From positions 4,092,001 through 4,156,000 of the forward strand of contig JAPFFF010000010.1 of assembly GCA_039105265.1 (NCBI GenBank): a DNA stretch of 64,000 nt, given 5' to 3'. The notes under the pieces were generated by a model. That model ran no database searches. It saw only the letters and a program-made list of their open reading frames with translations, and had not been told where the DNA came from. The position numbers and the translations under genes are program-made. The DNA is from Tritrichomonas musculus (lineage: Eukaryota; Parabasalia; Tritrichomonadida; Tritrichomonadidae). Position 1 is the stretch's first letter, and each line of letters opens with the position of its first letter. Of the stretch, positions 47,801-57,307 are shown one piece after another.

Positions 47801-50800
47801 TTATATTTAAATTCCATGGCACTCGTTTCTGGCTCACAGGAATTCGTGATTCGACATATGGTAAATTTGATCTTATCATTGATGAAGAATCTCATATTGA
47901 GATTGATGAAACTAAAGGAATTAGTAATTTTGCTTATCCAGAACGAGCTTACAATAATGCGATCCTTCTTTATGAATCAGATGTATTACAATTGAAAGAT
48001 CATACAGTAAAAATTGTCAACAAAGATAATAAACGAATAACGATAATTAATCTTCTTTATAGTACACAACCACATAATGCTATTTTGATTCCAGCAGAAG
48101 AAATTAAATTTGATGAAAATTGGAATAAAGAAGATGATGGAGGATATTCTACGACGAAAGATAATTCGATAGCTGAGATCAACAAATATTTTAATCAATT
48201 TTGGATTATTGGTAACAAAACACCGAAACAAGGCAAAATGAATATTTATTATAATGATGAATATCAACTCGATATCAATCCGCCTGAAATTGAAACCATT
48301 TTCGATAAAGAGATATTATTTTATGAATTAAAGAACATTAAACACAATTCATATGATTTGAAAATAAAGAAAACATCAACCAGTGGTGATATCAACACAG
48401 AAGAAAGTCTTCATATCAATTATTGTTATTATTTAAATGAAAAATCATTCACGATTCCAAGTGAAACGATAACTATTGAAACATCGGGGATGACACAGAG
48501 TTCGAGTGGTTGGACACAAAGTGGAGATAATCTTTATTCAGAAGTAGAAGGGTCAACGATCACTGTTGAAGTTCCATGTAGTCAATTTTGGGTATCAGGA
48601 ACAGTTGATCCAAATTATGGGAATATTGATATCATTGTTGATGATGAATATGAGAGTACAGTATCATTATATCAAGAAACCCATGAAGCAAATATTAATT
48701 TTTATGAGTCACCTAAATATTTATCTAATAAGAAACGAAAGATCATACTCAAGAATGAAGGAAACAGACCTGTTAGTATCTATCGTATTTATTATAATGC
48801 ATTTCCATATTTTGATAAACCAGTTAATAATGTTGATGGTTTAATTAACATTACATGTGATCAATTCACTTATGAAGGTGGCTGGGTTAAATGTCATGAT
48901 AATGAAAGATGGGCTGATATTGGATCATATACGAATGATGCAGGTGGTAAAATTTCTTATAAATTCACTGGAAGCCGAGTTCATGCTTTTTCATTAAGAC
49001 AAAATCGAGATGGCGAAAAAAGATGTAATGCCAAATTTTTCATAGATAATAAAGAGATATGTGAAATAAATTTATTCCCAACAACAACTCACCATCAAGT
49101 TGTTTTTTCTTCTGATTATCTTCCATTTGGAGAGCATACTATTGAAATTGCGCATGGTGAAGTATCAGGGGGTCCAATTATCTTTTGTTCATTTTACGTT
49201 GATCCTCTTCCAAAAATTGGAGGAGAAAAACTTGGCTATAATGATATTAAGGGAAATGATAAGAGCGATAATTGGGAATATAAAAATGAAGAGAACAAGA
49301 CACCATACTTCACGACAACGAACATTAATGCATTTGTTATATTTAAATTCCATGGCACTCGTTTCTGGCTCACAGGAATTCGTGATTCGACATATGGTAA
49401 ATTTGATCTTATCATTGATGAAGAATCTCATATTGAGATTGATGAAACTAAAGGAATTAGTAATTTTGCTTATCCAGAACGAGCTTACAATAATGCGATC
49501 CTTCTTTATGAATCAGATGTATTACAATTGAAAGATCATACAGTAAAAATTGTCAACAAAGATAATAAACGAATAACGATAATTAATCTTCTTTATAGTA
49601 CACAACCACATAATGCTATTTTGATTCCAGCAGAAGAAATTAAATTTGATGAAAATTGGAATAAAGAAGATGATGGAGGATATTCTACGATGAAAGATAA
49701 TTCGATAGCTGAGATCAACAAATATTTTAATCAATTTTGGATTATTGGTAACAAAACACCGAAACAAGGCAAAATGAATATTTATTATAATGATGAATAT
49801 CAACTCGATATCAATCCGCCTGAAATTGAAACCATTTTCGATAAAGAGATATTATTTTATGAATTAAAGAACATTAAACACAATTCATATGATTTGAAAA
49901 TAAAGAAAACATCAACCAGTGGTGATATCAACACAGAAGAAAGTCTTCATATCAATTATTGTTATTATTTAAATGAAAAATCATTCACGATTCCAAGTGA
50001 AACGATAACTATTGAAACATCGGGGATGACACAGAGTTCGAGTGGTTGGACACAAAGTGGAGATAATCTTTATTCAGAAGTAGAAGGGTCAACGATCACT
50101 GTTGAAGTTCCATGTAGTCAATTTTGGGTATCAGGAACAGTTGATCCAAATTATGGGAATATTGATATCATTGTTGATGATGAATATGAGAGTACAGTAT
50201 CATTATATCAAGAAACCCATGAAGCAAATATTAATTTTTATGAGTCACCTAAATATTTATCTAATAAGAAACGAAAGATCATACTCAAGAATGAAGGAAA
50301 CAGACCTGTTAGTATCTATCGTATTTATTATAATGCATTTCCATATTTTGATAAACCAGTTAATAATGTTGATGGTTTAATTAACATTACATGTGATCAA
50401 TTCACTTATGAAGGTGGCTGGGTTAAATGTCATGATAATGAAAGATGGGCTGATATTGGATCATATACGAATGATGCAGGTGGTAAAATTTCTTATAAAT
50501 TCACTGGAAGCCGAGTTCATGCTTTTTCATTAAGACAAAATCGAGATGGCGAAAAAAGATGTAATGCCAAATTTTTCATAGATAATAAAGAGATATGTGA
50601 AATAAATTTATTCCCAACAACAACTCACCATCAAGTTGTTTTTTCTTCTGATTATCTTCCATTTGGAGAGCATACTATTGAAATTGCGCATGGTGAAGTA
50701 TCAGGGGGTCCAATTATCTTTTGTTCATTTTACGTTGATCCTCTTCCAAAAATTGGAGGAGAAAAACTTGGCTATAATGATATTAAGGGAAATGATAAGA

Positions 50801-53800
50801 GCGATAATTGGGAATATAAAAATGAAGAGAACAAGACACCATACTTCACGACAACGAACATTAATGCATTTGTTATATTTAAATTCCATGGCACTCGTTT
50901 CTGGCTCACAGGAATTCGTGATTCGACATATGGTAAATTTGATCTTATCATTGATGAAGAATCTCATATTGAGATTGATGAAACTAAAGGAATTAGTAAT
51001 TTTGCTTATCCAGAACGAGCTTACAATAATGCGATCCTTCTTTATGAATCAGATGTATTACAATTGAAAGATCATACAGTAAAAATTGTCAACAAAGATA
51101 ATAAACGAATAACGATAATTAATCTTCTTTATAGTACACAACCACATAATGCTATTTTGATTCCAGCAGAAGAAATTAAATTTGATGAAAATTGGAATAA
51201 AGAAGATGATGGAGGATATTCTACGACGAAAGATAATTCGATAGCTGAGATCAACAAATATTTTAATCAATTTTGGATTATTGGTAACAAAACACCGAAA
51301 CAAGGCAAAATGAATATTTATTATAATGATGAATATCAACTCGATATCAATCCGCCTGAAATTGAAACCATTTTCGATAAAGAGATATTATTTTATGAAT
51401 TAAAGAACATTAAACACAATTCATATGATTTGAAAATAAAGAAAACATCAACCAGTGGTGATATCAACACAGAAGAAAGTCTTCATATCAATTATTGTTA
51501 TTATTTAAATGAAAAATCATTCACGATTCCAAGTGAAACGATAACTATTGAAACATCGGGGATGACACAGAGTTCGAGTGGTTGGACACAAAGTGGAGAT
51601 AATCTTTATTCAGAAGTAGAAGGGTCAACGATCACTGTTGAAGTTCCATGTAGTCAATTTTGGGTATCAGGAACAGTTGATCCAAATTATGGGAATATTG
51701 ATATCATTGTTGATGATGAATATGAGAGTACAGTATCATTATATCAAGAAACCCATGAAGCAAATATTAATTTTTATGAGTCACCTAAATATTTATCTAA
51801 TAAGAAACGAAAGATCATACTCAAGAATGAAGGAAACAGACCTGTTAGTATCTATCGTATTTATTATAATGCATTTCCATATTTTGATAAACCAGTTAAT
51901 AATGTTGATGGTTTAATTAACATTACATGTGATCAATTCACTTATGAAGGTGGCTGGGTTAAATGTCATGATAATGAAAGATGGGCTGATATTGGATCAT
52001 ATACGAATGATGCAGGTGGTAAAATTTCTTATAAATTCACTGGAAGCCGAGTTCATGCTTTTTCATTAAGACAAAATCGAGATGGCGAAAAAAGATGTAA
52101 TGCCAAATTTTTCATAGATAATAAAGAGATATGTGAAATAAATTTATTCCCAACAACAACTCACCATCAAGTTGTTTTTTCTTCTGATTATCTTCCATTT
52201 GGAGAGCATACTATTGAAATTGCGCATGGTGAAGTATCAGGGGGTCCAATTATCTTTTGTTCATTTTACGTTGATCCTCTTCCAAAAATTGGAGGAGAAA
52301 AACTTGGCTATAATGATATTAAGGGAAATGATAAGAGCGATAATTGGGAATATAAAAATGAAGAGAACAAGACACCATACTTCACGACAACGAACATTAA
52401 TGCATTTGTTATATTTAAATTCCATGGCACTCGTTTCTGGCTCACAGGAATTCGTGATTCGACATATGGTAAATTTGATCTTATCATTGATGAAGAATCT
52501 CATATTGAGATTGATGAAACTAAAGGAATTAGTAATTTTGCTTATCCAGAACGAGCTTACAATAATGCGATCCTTCTTTATGAATCAGATGTATTACAAT
52601 TGAAAGATCATACAGTAAAAATTGTCAACAAAGATAATAAACGAATAACGATAATTAATCTTCTTTATAGTACACAACCACATAATGCTATTTTGATTCC
52701 AGCAGAAGAAATTAAATTTGATGAAAATTGGAATAAAGAAGATGATGGAGGATATTCTACGACGAAAGATAATTCGATAGCTGAGATCAACAAATATTTT
52801 AATCAATTTTGGATTATTGGTAACAAAACACCGAAACAAGGCAAAATGAATATTTATTATAATGATGAATATCAACTCGATATCAATCCGCCTGAAATTG
52901 AAACCATTTTCGATAAAGAGATATTATTTTATGAATTAAAGAACATTAAACACAATTCATATGATTTGAAAATAATGAAAACATCAACAGACAGTAACAT
53001 CAACACAGAAGAAAGTCTTCATATCAATTATTGTTATTATTTAAATGAAAAATCATTCACGATTCCAAGTGAAACAATAGTTATTGAGGTAAATGGGATG
53101 ATTGATCAAGCCTCTGGTGCATGGACAATAATAAACAATGATTTGTACTCAGACCAAGAAGGATCAGCAATTATAGTCAATCTTTTTAGTCATAAATTTT
53201 GGATAACTGGAGCACTAGATCCTAATTATGGAACAGTTGATATAAGTATTGATGATAAAATTAAAAGCAGTGTATCATTATATCATGAGAATCATGAAGA
53301 AAACATTGTTTTCTATGAATCGCCTGATGAACTGACATATAAAGAGCATTTTATTAAGTTAACCAATAAAGATAATAATCCAATTAAAATAGGTCAAATT
53401 AATTACAAATATATTCCACCAACATTTATATTTTCACAATCCCAATATTTCACTGACTCATTTTTCTTTTCGGAATCAAAAGATTTCTCAGGAACGTATG
53501 CATTTTCTAAATCAGAAGATTTCTCAAGAACGCATGCATTTTCAAAATCAAATATCTTTTCGAAATCAAATGACTTTTCAAAATCAGGTATTTTCACAGA
53601 AACAATTGCCTTTTCAAAATCAGATGTTTTTTCAAAATCTAGCTTTTTCACCAAATCAAGTGATTTTTCAAATTCTGCCATTTTTTCAAAAACAAATTAC
53701 TTCACCAAAACAAATAAATTTTCAGGAACAACTGATTTTACCAATACCAATTGTTTCACTAGATCGAATGACTTTACAAAGTCAAACAATTTCATGGATT

Positions 53801-55320
53801 CGAATCTTTTCACGAATTCGCAATATTTCTCTGCAACAACTAAATTCACAAAATCCGATTTGCTCACTGAATCAAATCATTTCACTAAATCCAACTCTTT
53901 TGTAAGTTCTGATATATTTACAAAATCAAATGACTTTTCAAAGTCAAATTCATTTTCTACATCAAATTACTTTTCTAAAACGAATCATTTTTCTGGCACA
54001 TCTTACTTTTCAACCACTGATGATTTCACTAAATCAACAAGTTTCACTGACTCGAATCTATTTTCATCTTCTCGTTCTTTTTCAAAGTCTAGTGATTTTT
54101 CAAGCACAAAGCATTTCTCACATACCAATTTATTCTCAAATACAGAGCATTTTACTGTAACTAATCATTTCACTAAAACGAATGATTTTACTAATTCTTG
54201 TTTTATGCAATCTGCTAGTTTTTCAGGAACAAACAAGTTTTCAAGATCACAAAAATTCACTAATACGAATGATTTCTCAAATTCAAATTACTTTTCTCGT
54301 TCAAATGAATTCTCACAATCAGAGCCTTTGCCACCGATTGATGATATTGGCGAAACATGTGTTGTTGAAAGCTCGGCAAAGAATTACACGTTGAATAGGA
54401 AATGTGAGTTTACATCTGTGAACGATATCAATTATCTCATTCACATTACTCGGTCCAACTTTACAGACTTCATTGAAGAAAGAAACGGTGGTGCTATTTA
54501 TATCATTAATGGTGGAGTTAACTGTTCTAATATTTCATTCATTAATTGCTCTTCTTCATCAGGATGTGGTGGTGGAGTTTATATTAAAAATCGCCTTGAT
54601 CTTAACTATAACATATCATTCAGGTATTCATTTTTCACGCTCTGCAAGGCATTCTATGGAGGAGCTGCTTACATTTACTCTTATTCGGAAATGAATCAAA
54701 TTGAAATATATGCATGTTACTTTTTGAAGAATTATGCATTGGGCCAGAAAGCAAAAGAAAAGAATTTGTTTGGTGGAGCTCATGTATTTATTACTTCTAG
54801 ACTATTGAATATTACTATTTCTAAATTCGAAAGAGGAATTGGCGAAGGAGGTGCACTGAAAATTTATAATAAATTCGATGATGATGATGAAAAATCTCTT
54901 CGGAAACTTGATGAAATTCATGATTCAATTTGGATTTCAGGTTGTAAATTTGACTTAGCGAAAGGTTCTAAAAGTTCATTAAGTTTCGAAGATGATAAAG
55001 AATTGAGCACAATCAATGTTTTTGATTGTGATTTCACAGGGAAATTGTCTAAAGGATCTCATTATATTGATGGTAAAATATCTATTAAAGATGATAGCAA
55101 GCAAATAATTTCATCAAATAAATTTGAATATGAGAATGATGATGCAGTAAATTTGGAAACTGTTGAAAAAGATCAATCTGTTGCTCCGAAATATTCTCAT
55201 TCAAATTCAAAGCATTTGTTGATGATTGTTTCTTGCGTATCTATATTGGCAATCGTTTTTATTGCTTTTATCATAAAAACAACCAATCCTGAGTATGATT
55301 TTAATGATGAAAGCAATTAA
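44869..55320 (+). CDS. Giant repeat-containing Pmp-like surface protein with NPEY tail
   Basis: This 3483-residue single frame is probably a type I membrane protein on the cell surface. Residues 1-12 (MFFALLLTLIQP) look like a signal peptide. Residues 175-2734 are five tandem 512-residue repeats, each made of four related beta-sandwich-like modules of about 128 residues; a decayed sixth repeat start follows to about 2850. Residues about 2854-3152 are some 49 hexapeptides xF(S/T)x(S/T)x. Residues about 3200-3440 have GGAI-type motifs (NGGAIYI, GCGGGVYI, YGGAAYI, FGGAHVF, EGGALKI) and FxxC/N turns, as in chlamydial-type Pmp proteins, which are abundant in trichomonads. A membrane helix (LLMIVSCVSILAIVFIAFII) spans about 3450-3469, then a short tail with NPEY. 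The stop overlaps TAAA. Adhesion is inferred. Confidence 0.88.
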   Translation: MFFALLLTLIQPKTKICICDRECYSSSSYHCFLSAPKSNFQKFIFPYLNKDKEIELLFYSKNNGFHFELDLSYFDQKKVILKNLLVSKTINISLINKKSIINNIQIHPNQQMILPTINISFLKNYQVDSFNSDLINLNKHFFSSDDVFKNINTQKKKLNQVDHKLAAESIVISGETITIETSGMTQSSSGWTQSGDNLYSEEEGSTITVEVPCSQFWVSGTVDPNYGNIDIIVDDEYESTVSLYQETHEANINIYESPKYLSNKKRKIIIKNEGNRPVSIYRIYYNAFPYFDKPVNNVDGLINITCDQFTYEGGWVKCHDNERWADIGSYTNDAGGKVSYKFTGSRVHAFSLRQNRDGEKRCNAKFFIDNKEICEINLFPTTTHHQVVFSSDYLPFGEHTIEIAHGEVSGGPIIFCSFYVDPLPKIGGEKLGYNDIKGNDKSDNWEYKNEENKTPYFTTTNINAFVIFKFHGTRFWLTGIRDSTYGKFDLIIDEESHIEIDETKGISNFAYPERAYNNAILLYESDVLQLKDHTVKIVNKDNKRITIINLLYSTQPHNAILIPAEEIKFDENWNKEDDGGYSTMKDNSIAEINKYFNQFWIIGNKTPKQGKMNIYYNDEYQLDINPPEIETIFDKEILFYELKNIKHNSYDLKIKKTSTSGDINTEESLHINYCYYLNEKSFTIPSETITIETSGMTQSSSGWTQSGDNLYSEVEGSTITVEVPCSQFWVSGTVDPNYGNIDIIVDDEYESTVSLYQETHEANINFYESPKYLSNKKRKIILKNEGNRPVSIYRIYYNAFPYFDKPVNNVDGLINITCDQFTYEGGWVKCHDNERWADIGSYTNDAGGKISYKFTGSRVHAFSLRQNRDGEKRCNAKFFIDNKEICEINLFPTTTHHQVVFSSDYLPFGEHTIEIAHGEVSGGPIIFCSFYVDPLPKIGGEKLGYNDIKGNDKSDNWEYKNEENKTPYFTTTNINAFVIFKFHGTRFWLTGIRDSTYGKFDLIIDEESHIEIDETKGISNFAYPERAYNNAILLYESDVLQLKDHTVKIVNKDNKRITIINLLYSTQPHNAILIPAEEIKFDENWNKEDDGGYSTTKDNSIAEINKYFNQFWIIGNKTPKQGKMNIYYNDEYQLDINPPEIETIFDKEILFYELKNIKHNSYDLKIKKTSTSGDINTEESLHINYCYYLNEKSFTIPSETITIETSGMTQSSSGWTQSGDNLYSEVEGSTITVEVPCSQFWVSGTVDPNYGNIDIIVDDEYESTVSLYQETHEANINFYESPKYLSNKKRKIILKNEGNRPVSIYRIYYNAFPYFDKPVNNVDGLINITCDQFTYEGGWVKCHDNERWADIGSYTNDAGGKISYKFTGSRVHAFSLRQNRDGEKRCNAKFFIDNKEICEINLFPTTTHHQVVFSSDYLPFGEHTIEIAHGEVSGGPIIFCSFYVDPLPKIGGEKLGYNDIKGNDKSDNWEYKNEENKTPYFTTTNINAFVIFKFHGTRFWLTGIRDSTYGKFDLIIDEESHIEIDETKGISNFAYPERAYNNAILLYESDVLQLKDHTVKIVNKDNKRITIINLLYSTQPHNAILIPAEEIKFDENWNKEDDGGYSTMKDNSIAEINKYFNQFWIIGNKTPKQGKMNIYYNDEYQLDINPPEIETIFDKEILFYELKNIKHNSYDLKIKKTSTSGDINTEESLHINYCYYLNEKSFTIPSETITIETSGMTQSSSGWTQSGDNLYSEVEGSTITVEVPCSQFWVSGTVDPNYGNIDIIVDDEYESTVSLYQETHEANINFYESPKYLSNKKRKIILKNEGNRPVSIYRIYYNAFPYFDKPVNNVDGLINITCDQFTYEGGWVKCHDNERWADIGSYTNDAGGKISYKFTGSRVHAFSLRQNRDGEKRCNAKFFIDNKEICEINLFPTTTHHQVVFSSDYLPFGEHTIEIAHGEVSGGPIIFCSFYVDPLPKIGGEKLGYNDIKGNDKSDNWEYKNEENKTPYFTTTNINAFVIFKFHGTRFWLTGIRDSTYGKFDLIIDEESHIEIDETKGISNFAYPERAYNNAILLYESDVLQLKDHTVKIVNKDNKRITIINLLYSTQPHNAILIPAEEIKFDENWNKEDDGGYSTTKDNSIAEINKYFNQFWIIGNKTPKQGKMNIYYNDEYQLDINPPEIETIFDKEILFYELKNIKHNSYDLKIKKTSTSGDINTEESLHINYCYYLNEKSFTIPSETITIETSGMTQSSSGWTQSGDNLYSEVEGSTITVEVPCSQFWVSGTVDPNYGNIDIIVDDEYESTVSLYQETHEANINFYESPKYLSNKKRKIILKNEGNRPVSIYRIYYNAFPYFDKPVNNVDGLINITCDQFTYEGGWVKCHDNERWADIGSYTNDAGGKISYKFTGSRVHAFSLRQNRDGEKRCNAKFFIDNKEICEINLFPTTTHHQVVFSSDYLPFGEHTIEIAHGEVSGGPIIFCSFYVDPLPKIGGEKLGYNDIKGNDKSDNWEYKNEENKTPYFTTTNINAFVIFKFHGTRFWLTGIRDSTYGKFDLIIDEESHIEIDETKGISNFAYPERAYNNAILLYESDVLQLKDHTVKIVNKDNKRITIINLLYSTQPHNAILIPAEEIKFDENWNKEDDGGYSTTKDNSIAEINKYFNQFWIIGNKTPKQGKMNIYYNDEYQLDINPPEIETIFDKEILFYELKNIKHNSYDLKIMKTSTDSNINTEESLHINYCYYLNEKSFTIPSETIVIEVNGMIDQASGAWTIINNDLYSDQEGSAIIVNLFSHKFWITGALDPNYGTVDISIDDKIKSSVSLYHENHEENIVFYESPDELTYKEHFIKLTNKDNNPIKIGQINYKYIPPTFIFSQSQYFTDSFFFSESKDFSGTYAFSKSEDFSRTHAFSKSNIFSKSNDFSKSGIFTETIAFSKSDVFSKSSFFTKSSDFSNSAIFSKTNYFTKTNKFSGTTDFTNTNCFTRSNDFTKSNNFMDSNLFTNSQYFSATTKFTKSDLLTESNHFTKSNSFVSSDIFTKSNDFSKSNSFSTSNYFSKTNHFSGTSYFSTTDDFTKSTSFTDSNLFSSSRSFSKSSDFSSTKHFSHTNLFSNTEHFTVTNHFTKTNDFTNSCFMQSASFSGTNKFSRSQKFTNTNDFSNSNYFSRSNEFSQSEPLPPIDDIGETCVVESSAKNYTLNRKCEFTSVNDINYLIHITRSNFTDFIEERNGGAIYIINGGVNCSNISFINCSSSSGCGGGVYIKNRLDLNYNISFRYSFFTLCKAFYGGAAYIYSYSEMNQIEIYACYFLKNYALGQKAKEKNLFGGAHVFITSRLLNITISKFERGIGEGGALKIYNKFDDDDEKSLRKLDEIHDSIWISGCKFDLAKGSKSSLSFEDDKELSTINVFDCDFTGKLSKGSHYIDGKISIKDDSKQIISSNKFEYENDDAVNLETVEKDQSVAPKYSHSNSKHLLMIVSCVSILAIVFIAFIIKTTNPEYDFNDESN
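45391..53070 (+). repeat. Five tandem 1536-bp repeats inside the surface-protein gene
   Basis: Units start at exactly 45391, 46927, 48463, 49999 and 51535, and a diverged partial sixth at 53071. Units 2-5 are nearly identical at DNA level, while unit 1 has several changes (for example GAAGAAGAA for GAAGTAGAA at the EGS site). At one codon units 1 and 3 have ATG and units 2, 4 and 5 have ACG. The last 100 bases of unit 5 differ slightly (DSN for SGD). Exact spacing and near identity point to recent unequal crossing-over or gene conversion. Confidence 0.97.
53428..54325 (+). repeat. Hexapeptide (18-bp) repeat array, about 49 units
   Basis: The coded pattern is xF(S/T)x(S/T)x, for example AFSKSN, DFSKSG, YFTKTN, HFSGTS. 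Phase is kept for the entire array except at one shortened unit (FMQS) near the end. Phe at every sixth residue would suit a beta-helix or stacked fold, with Ser/Thr open to glycosylation. Confidence 0.9.
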
Positions 55321-56075
55321 AAAAAAAAATCATCTAGCATGATTGCTATTGATGATTTGAAAGGTTTTAAGAATAAAAAACCTTATTTTAATACTTATTA
55401 TTTTGATTTTTATTTAAAATAAAGCTGCATGAAAATTCTGTCCAAAATAGTAATTATCTCTTTTTTTCTGAGATAAATAATTCTTTAAATGATCATATAA
55501 TATGAATTTTTGGTAAAATATCCAATAATAATTGTAGAAAGCATAATTTTTGTCACAATGCTTTTGAATCCAATTTTATTTGAAAAAAATTATTGAAAAT
55601 CAATCAATTACCAATTTCATAAAAACTTCATTTGACACAATTGATATATACTCATCTTCTCATCTAAGTTTTTTAATTAGAACATTAATGCAGTTAGAAA
55701 AATATCAAAAATGTATTTTCAAATTTGAAATAATAATTATATGAGTTCAAAAAAATCAGAAAGTTTTTCTTCGCTAGCTTTGTCAACAGTTATTATTAGG
55801 TTGATTATTATAAATATTGACAACTTCATTGTTAAGCATAATTCTATAATAATCAACATTATTCAAAAAGAATAGAAAATATTTAAGAATTACAACTTGA
55901 ATTCTGATTTAAGGAAATTATATAATTGTTGAATACTAATATATATAGTAAAAAGTTCGTATTTCGTTTTTGTATTGATATTTTCAAAACCTCCTTTTTA
56001 TAATTGTTTAGCTTAAAAAGAATTTTTTTTCTATTTAAATTTTTGAGACCTCCTATTTATCTTCAATTCAAATTT
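55321..56075. other. Intergenic region between surface-protein and kinase genes
   Basis: AT-rich DNA with no gene. A hairpin AAGGTTTT/AAAACCTT (near 55360-55384) follows the surface-protein stop and could help form the 3' end. ACCTCCT(T/A)TTTAT occurs twice before the kinase (55990, 56048). Confidence 0.4.
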
Positions 56076-56081
56076 TCACTA
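56076..56081 (+). promoter_or_regulatory. Initiator TCACTA before the kinase gene
   Basis: TCACTA matches the trichomonad initiator TCA(C/T)T(A/T) exactly and lies 19 bases before the ATG at 56100. Confidence 0.5.
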
Positions 56082-56099
56082 AAACCTTTTGGTTAAAAA

Positions 56100-56849
56100 A
56101 TGATAAAGTTTTTTGATTTAAGCAATTATAAATGCCAATTATTAATTGGTAAAGGTGGATTTGGGAAAGTTTATCAAGTCCAAGAAATTGAAACTGGCAA
56201 AAAGTTTACAGCTAAAACGTCAATAAAAGAAATCAAAGATGATAAAAAGAATCCGGCAGAATCATTAGCGCTTTATCGAGAAATTAAATTAATGTCATCA
56301 TTAAACCATCCAGCAATACTTAAATTTATTGGTTTTAGTCCAGTAGATTTTGAAGGTAATAGCCATCCAACAATTATAACAACTTTTGCTTCAAACAAAT
56401 CGCTCAGATATATTATTGAATGCGAAATAAAGGCACTTTCACTAGATGAATGGGATATGACCAAAAAACTTATCAATATATATGGAATTGCATCAGGTAT
56501 GAAATATTTGCATTCACACTCAATTATTCATAGAGATTTAAAGCCAGATAATATTTTATTAGATGATTATTTATTTCCATTAATTGCTGATTTTGGTCTC
56601 TCAAAAATGACTTCAAATACAAGAGATAGTTTAAATTATCAATCATTGGCAGGAATCAAAGGAACACCTATCTATTTAGCACCAGAATGTTTAGAAAATG
56701 ATGAATATTCTCCAGCTACAGATGTTTATGCATATGGAATTGTGGTTTATGAAATAATGACAGGAGAGAATCCATTTGCTCATTTTTATCAATCAAAAAA
56801 TTTAGCAATATTAATTAAAAAAAATATGTTCAGAAGGTTACAGACCTGA
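56100..56849 (+). CDS. Protein kinase domain (TKL-like), first frame of an interrupted gene
   Basis: The frame gives 249 residues covering most of a kinase domain. Motifs: glycine loop GKGGFGKVY (residues 18-26), AxK lysine in FTAKTS (near 40), helix C Glu in LYREIKLM, catalytic HRDLKPDN (near 143-150), DFG in IADFGLSK (near 162), APE in YLAPE (near 198) and DVYAYGIVVYEIMTG. All key catalytic residues are present. The HRD context and the DVYAYG helix fit tyrosine-kinase-like (TKL) Ser/Thr kinases, common in trichomonads. The frame breaks at a run of eight A (56817-56824). In the next phase the kinase end continues (SEGYRPELTPDIPEAYQ, CWSQNAEERPSFNEI, the RPSF end motif) to 57286. It is a host gene; see the fused-locus entry. 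Confidence 0.85.
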   Translation: MIKFFDLSNYKCQLLIGKGGFGKVYQVQEIETGKKFTAKTSIKEIKDDKKNPAESLALYREIKLMSSLNHPAILKFIGFSPVDFEGNSHPTIITTFASNKSLRYIIECEIKALSLDEWDMTKKLINIYGIASGMKYLHSHSIIHRDLKPDNILLDDYLFPLIADFGLSKMTSNTRDSLNYQSLAGIKGTPIYLAPECLENDEYSPATDVYAYGIVVYEIMTGENPFAHFYQSKNLAILIKKNMFRRLQT

Positions 56850-57307
56850 ATTAACTCCAGATATTCCAGAAGCATATCAAACCCTTATTCAAAAATGCTG
56901 GTCACAGAATGCAGAAGAAAGGCCCTCTTTTAACGAAATCGTAGATGAAATAGAAAATATTGAAAATGGATTCATCACTGATACTGTTGATGAGAATGAT
57001 TTTTATGATTACGTTGACTTTATTAAAGACTATAACAGTACGTTTGAGATAGATGATTCACTTCATTTTGAAGATTATATTAATAAAAAATATGCCAAAG
57101 AAAAAAGAAGAAGAAAAACAACTTTAAGAAGAACAATGATTCAAACTCCTCCGCAACAAGACAATTTTTTAAAAATAAAATCTTCTCGAAACATTAATGA
57201 AAACGAAAGTATTCAAAAAGTTGTTGAAGAAGATCAAATAACAAGTGATTCAAATGATGAAAAACAAATGATTTCTAAAAAAAATTGATGTATCAATTAA
57301 AATTGGA

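Noticed and set aside
46028-52875. Repeated frames of 80, 92, 93 and 143 codons on both strands within the surface-protein gene
   Set aside because: They recur every 1536 bp as shadows of the repeat; codon pattern belongs to the long plus-strand frame.
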